A stretch of DNA of 7,127 nt from an uncultured Haloferula sp. (GTDB taxonomy: Bacteria; Verrucomicrobiota; Verrucomicrobiae; Verrucomicrobiales; Akkermansiaceae), in the NCBI GenBank assembly GCA_946885645.1, contig CAMPGU010000215.1, positions 1 to 7,127 of the forward strand. Reading direction: 5' to 3'. How positions within the stretch are numbered: position 1 is the first letter of the stretch; each line of letters opens with the position of its first letter. Positions 5,590 through 7,127 of this stretch are shown here, in pieces. The notes under the pieces are model-generated. The model did not search any database and was not told the DNA's origin. It worked only from the letters and a program-made list of their open reading frames with translations. Both the position numbers and the translations under genes were made by a program.

Positions 5590-7079
5590 TCCGCTCACTT
5601 TGTTATCTCGCGTTGCTCTCGCTTGCCGCGTCCGCCGCGCCCTTTCAGGTCGAGAAAGTACCGAATCCTTCCGGGATCGATCCCCAGATCGGCGGCGTGG
5701 GAGTGATGCCCGATGGCCGGGTAGCCGCGGTCTTCCACCGCGGGGAGCTGATGATCTTCGATCCTGCCGCGAACTCCTGGTCGAAGTTCGCGGAGGGCCT
5801 TCAGGAACCTCTGGGTCTCGTCGTCGAGTCGGCCTCCGGCTTCCTCGTGATGCAACGGGCCGAACTCACGCGGATCAAGGACAGCGATGCCGACGGGCGC
5901 GCCGATGACTACGAGACCGTTTACGACGATTTCGGGATGACCGGAAACTACCACGAGTTCGCCTTCGGCCCTGCCAAGGGCCCGGACGGCTTCCTTTACA
6001 TCGCCCTCAACGTCGCCTCGAACGGAGCAGGAGTCCGCCCCGAAGTCCGGGGGGCTTGGTCGGAGACCGGGGAGATGGACTTCCGCCAGATGGTGCACGA
6101 CGGAAATTGGGGCAAGCGTTCCACCAAGGCGGGCCGCATGTACTCGCGCGTGCCGTGGCGCGGCTGGATCATGAGGATCTCCCCCGACGGGAAATCCGTG
6201 GAACCTTTTGCCTGCGGTTTTCGTTCGCCCGACGGCATCGGCTTCGATGGAGAAGGGAATCTTCTGGTGACCGACAACCAGGGGGACTGGCGCGGCACTT
6301 CACCACTCCACGTGGTGAAGCGGGGTGGTTTTCACGGGCATCCCGCCTCCCTGGTGTGGCAGGACGGCTGGAACAAGGGCGATCCCCGGAGAATCCCCGA
6401 GGAGGAACTCGATCGCATGCGGGTGAAGGAAGCCGCCCGCTTTCCCCAAGGTGAACTGGCGAATTCCCCGGCCCAGCCCGTCGTTTTTCCCCCGTCATGG
6501 GGCCCCTTCGCAGGGCAGGTGCTGATCGGTGAAATGAATCAGAACCGCATGGTCCGCTTCCTTCCGGATGACGTGGGAGGATTCCGGCAGGGGGCCTTGA
6601 TCCCGATGTTCGACGGTACCTCCCTGGGCAACGGCAACCACCGCCTCGCCTTCGGTTCCGACGGCACGCTGTGGGTGGGCAAGACCCACCTCTCATGGGC
6701 CGGTGCGGAGGGTCTGGTGAAAATCACCCCTTCCGGGCTGGACGAGCTATTTACGGTGAAAGCCGTCCACCTGGAGAAATCCGGAGAGGATCATCTCCTG
6801 CGCATTGCTTTCAGCCAGCCGATCGGCAGCGGCACGGATGGCGTCACAATGGACCGCTTCAGCTACCTCTACCATCAGGACTATGGCTCTCCGAAGGTAG
6901 GTGAGGCCTCCGTCCCCATCGACCACGCGGTGCTCTCCGACGGCCGCCGCGAACTCCTCCTCTCCTTCCGCGCGAAGGAAGGCGATATCCATCGTGTGGA
7001 TCTCACCGCACTGCGCGGCCCTGGAGACCTCGATCTTGAGGGGAAGACTCTCTACTATCAGGTTTCCCAGCTTCCTTAG
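5586..7079 (+). CDS. Secreted beta-propeller dehydrogenase-like protein (PQQ/sugar-dehydrogenase-like, PVC type)
   Basis: This is a predicted 497-aa exported protein. The ATG at 5586 overlaps the cytochrome stop (ATGA) and opens on a signal peptide (MIRSLCYLALLSLAASAA). A TTG two codons upstream is less likely. Propeller-blade signatures are visible: GVGVMPDGRVAAV, EFAFGPAKGPDGFLYIALN, MRISPDGKSVEPFACGFRSPDGIGFDGEGNLLVTDNQGDW and RLAFGSDGTLWVG. Residues 99-110 (DSDADGRADDYE) form an acidic, possibly calcium-binding insert, and H123 in NYHEF lies just after it, as in the PVC 'membrane-bound dehydrogenase' family. The last roughly 100 residues (HLLRIAFSQPIGSG ... YLYHQDYGSP ... KTLYYQVSQL) form a beta-sandwich-like tail often fused to such propellers. 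In relatives the propeller and cytochrome c are often on one polypeptide; here they are separate but coupled genes. A role as periplasmic sugar or alcohol oxidoreductase passing electrons to the cytochrome is inferred. Cofactor and substrate are not shown, and a non-catalytic binding propeller remains possible. Confidence 0.82.
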   Translation: MIRSLCYLALLSLAASAAPFQVEKVPNPSGIDPQIGGVGVMPDGRVAAVFHRGELMIFDPAANSWSKFAEGLQEPLGLVVESASGFLVMQRAELTRIKDSDADGRADDYETVYDDFGMTGNYHEFAFGPAKGPDGFLYIALNVASNGAGVRPEVRGAWSETGEMDFRQMVHDGNWGKRSTKAGRMYSRVPWRGWIMRISPDGKSVEPFACGFRSPDGIGFDGEGNLLVTDNQGDWRGTSPLHVVKRGGFHGHPASLVWQDGWNKGDPRRIPEEELDRMRVKEAARFPQGELANSPAQPVVFPPSWGPFAGQVLIGEMNQNRMVRFLPDDVGGFRQGALIPMFDGTSLGNGNHRLAFGSDGTLWVGKTHLSWAGAEGLVKITPSGLDELFTVKAVHLEKSGEDHLLRIAFSQPIGSGTDGVTMDRFSYLYHQDYGSPKVGEASVPIDHAVLSDGRRELLLSFRAKEGDIHRVDLTALRGPGDLDLEGKTLYYQVSQLP

Positions 7080-7100
7080 AGGCCGTCTGAAAAATAACTC

Positions 7101-7127
7101 ATGATGCGATTCTGGCGAGCATGCGCT
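7101..7127 (+). CDS. Start of a further gene, cut by the right edge
   Basis: ATGATGCGATTCTGGCGAGC opens 21 nt after the stop of the dehydrogenase-like gene and reads MMRFWRACA to the window end without a stop. A basic residue followed by hydrophobic ones is compatible with the start of a signal peptide or membrane segment, but nine codons cannot establish this. No terminator lies in the gap (7080-7100), so it would belong to the same operon. The second ATG, at 7104, is an equally possible start. Confidence 0.4.

Noticed and set aside
5601..5603. Cys6 of the propeller protein as a lipoprotein attachment site
   Set aside because: The cysteine comes before the hydrophobic core, not after it, so it cannot be a lipobox; a type I signal peptide fits better.

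Overview
The window looks like chromosomal DNA from a GC-rich (by eye above 60% G+C) member of the Verrucomicrobiota, probably Verrucomicrobiae. No marker gene is present. The inference rests on a combination typical of that phylum: secreted proteins with autotransporter-associated beta-strand repeats, a PEP-CTERM tail of the 'VPEPS..LLGSVGL.ALFRRR' kind, a C-terminal 'DSDGDGLQNGIEFVLGGDP ... FVFRR' module, and a secreted cytochrome c next to a beta-propeller dehydrogenase-like protein. All real genes are on the + strand and most predicted products are exported.

Left half (1-4628): two tandem paralogues for very large-surface, Gly/Asn/Thr-rich beta-helical proteins. The first is cut by the left edge of the window and ends in a PEP-CTERM sorting tail. 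The second is complete (1004 aa, signal peptide present). It shares a block of about 260 residues with the first, then continues with a second beta-helical unit and ends in a different C-terminal module. The two genes are separated by 149 nt that hold two small GC-rich hairpins. The second gene is closed by a strong intrinsic terminator at 4646-4683.

Right half (4723-7127): an apparent operon. A 288-aa secreted protein with an N-terminal class I cytochrome c domain overlaps by 4 nt (ATGA) a 497-aa secreted beta-propeller protein resembling PQQ-type sugar dehydrogenase or PVC 'membrane-bound dehydrogenase' proteins. No terminator follows, and 21 nt later a further reading frame begins and runs off the right edge. 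The pair probably works as periplasmic oxidoreductase plus electron acceptor, though the substrate cannot be read from the sequence.

I did not find a defence system, mobile element, CRISPR array, tRNA or rRNA. The most notable points are the paralogue pair with exchanged C-terminal sorting modules, the duplicated 'HG..D' module inside the second paralogue, and the translationally coupled cytochrome/dehydrogenase pair with a poorly characterised beta-rich domain on the cytochrome.
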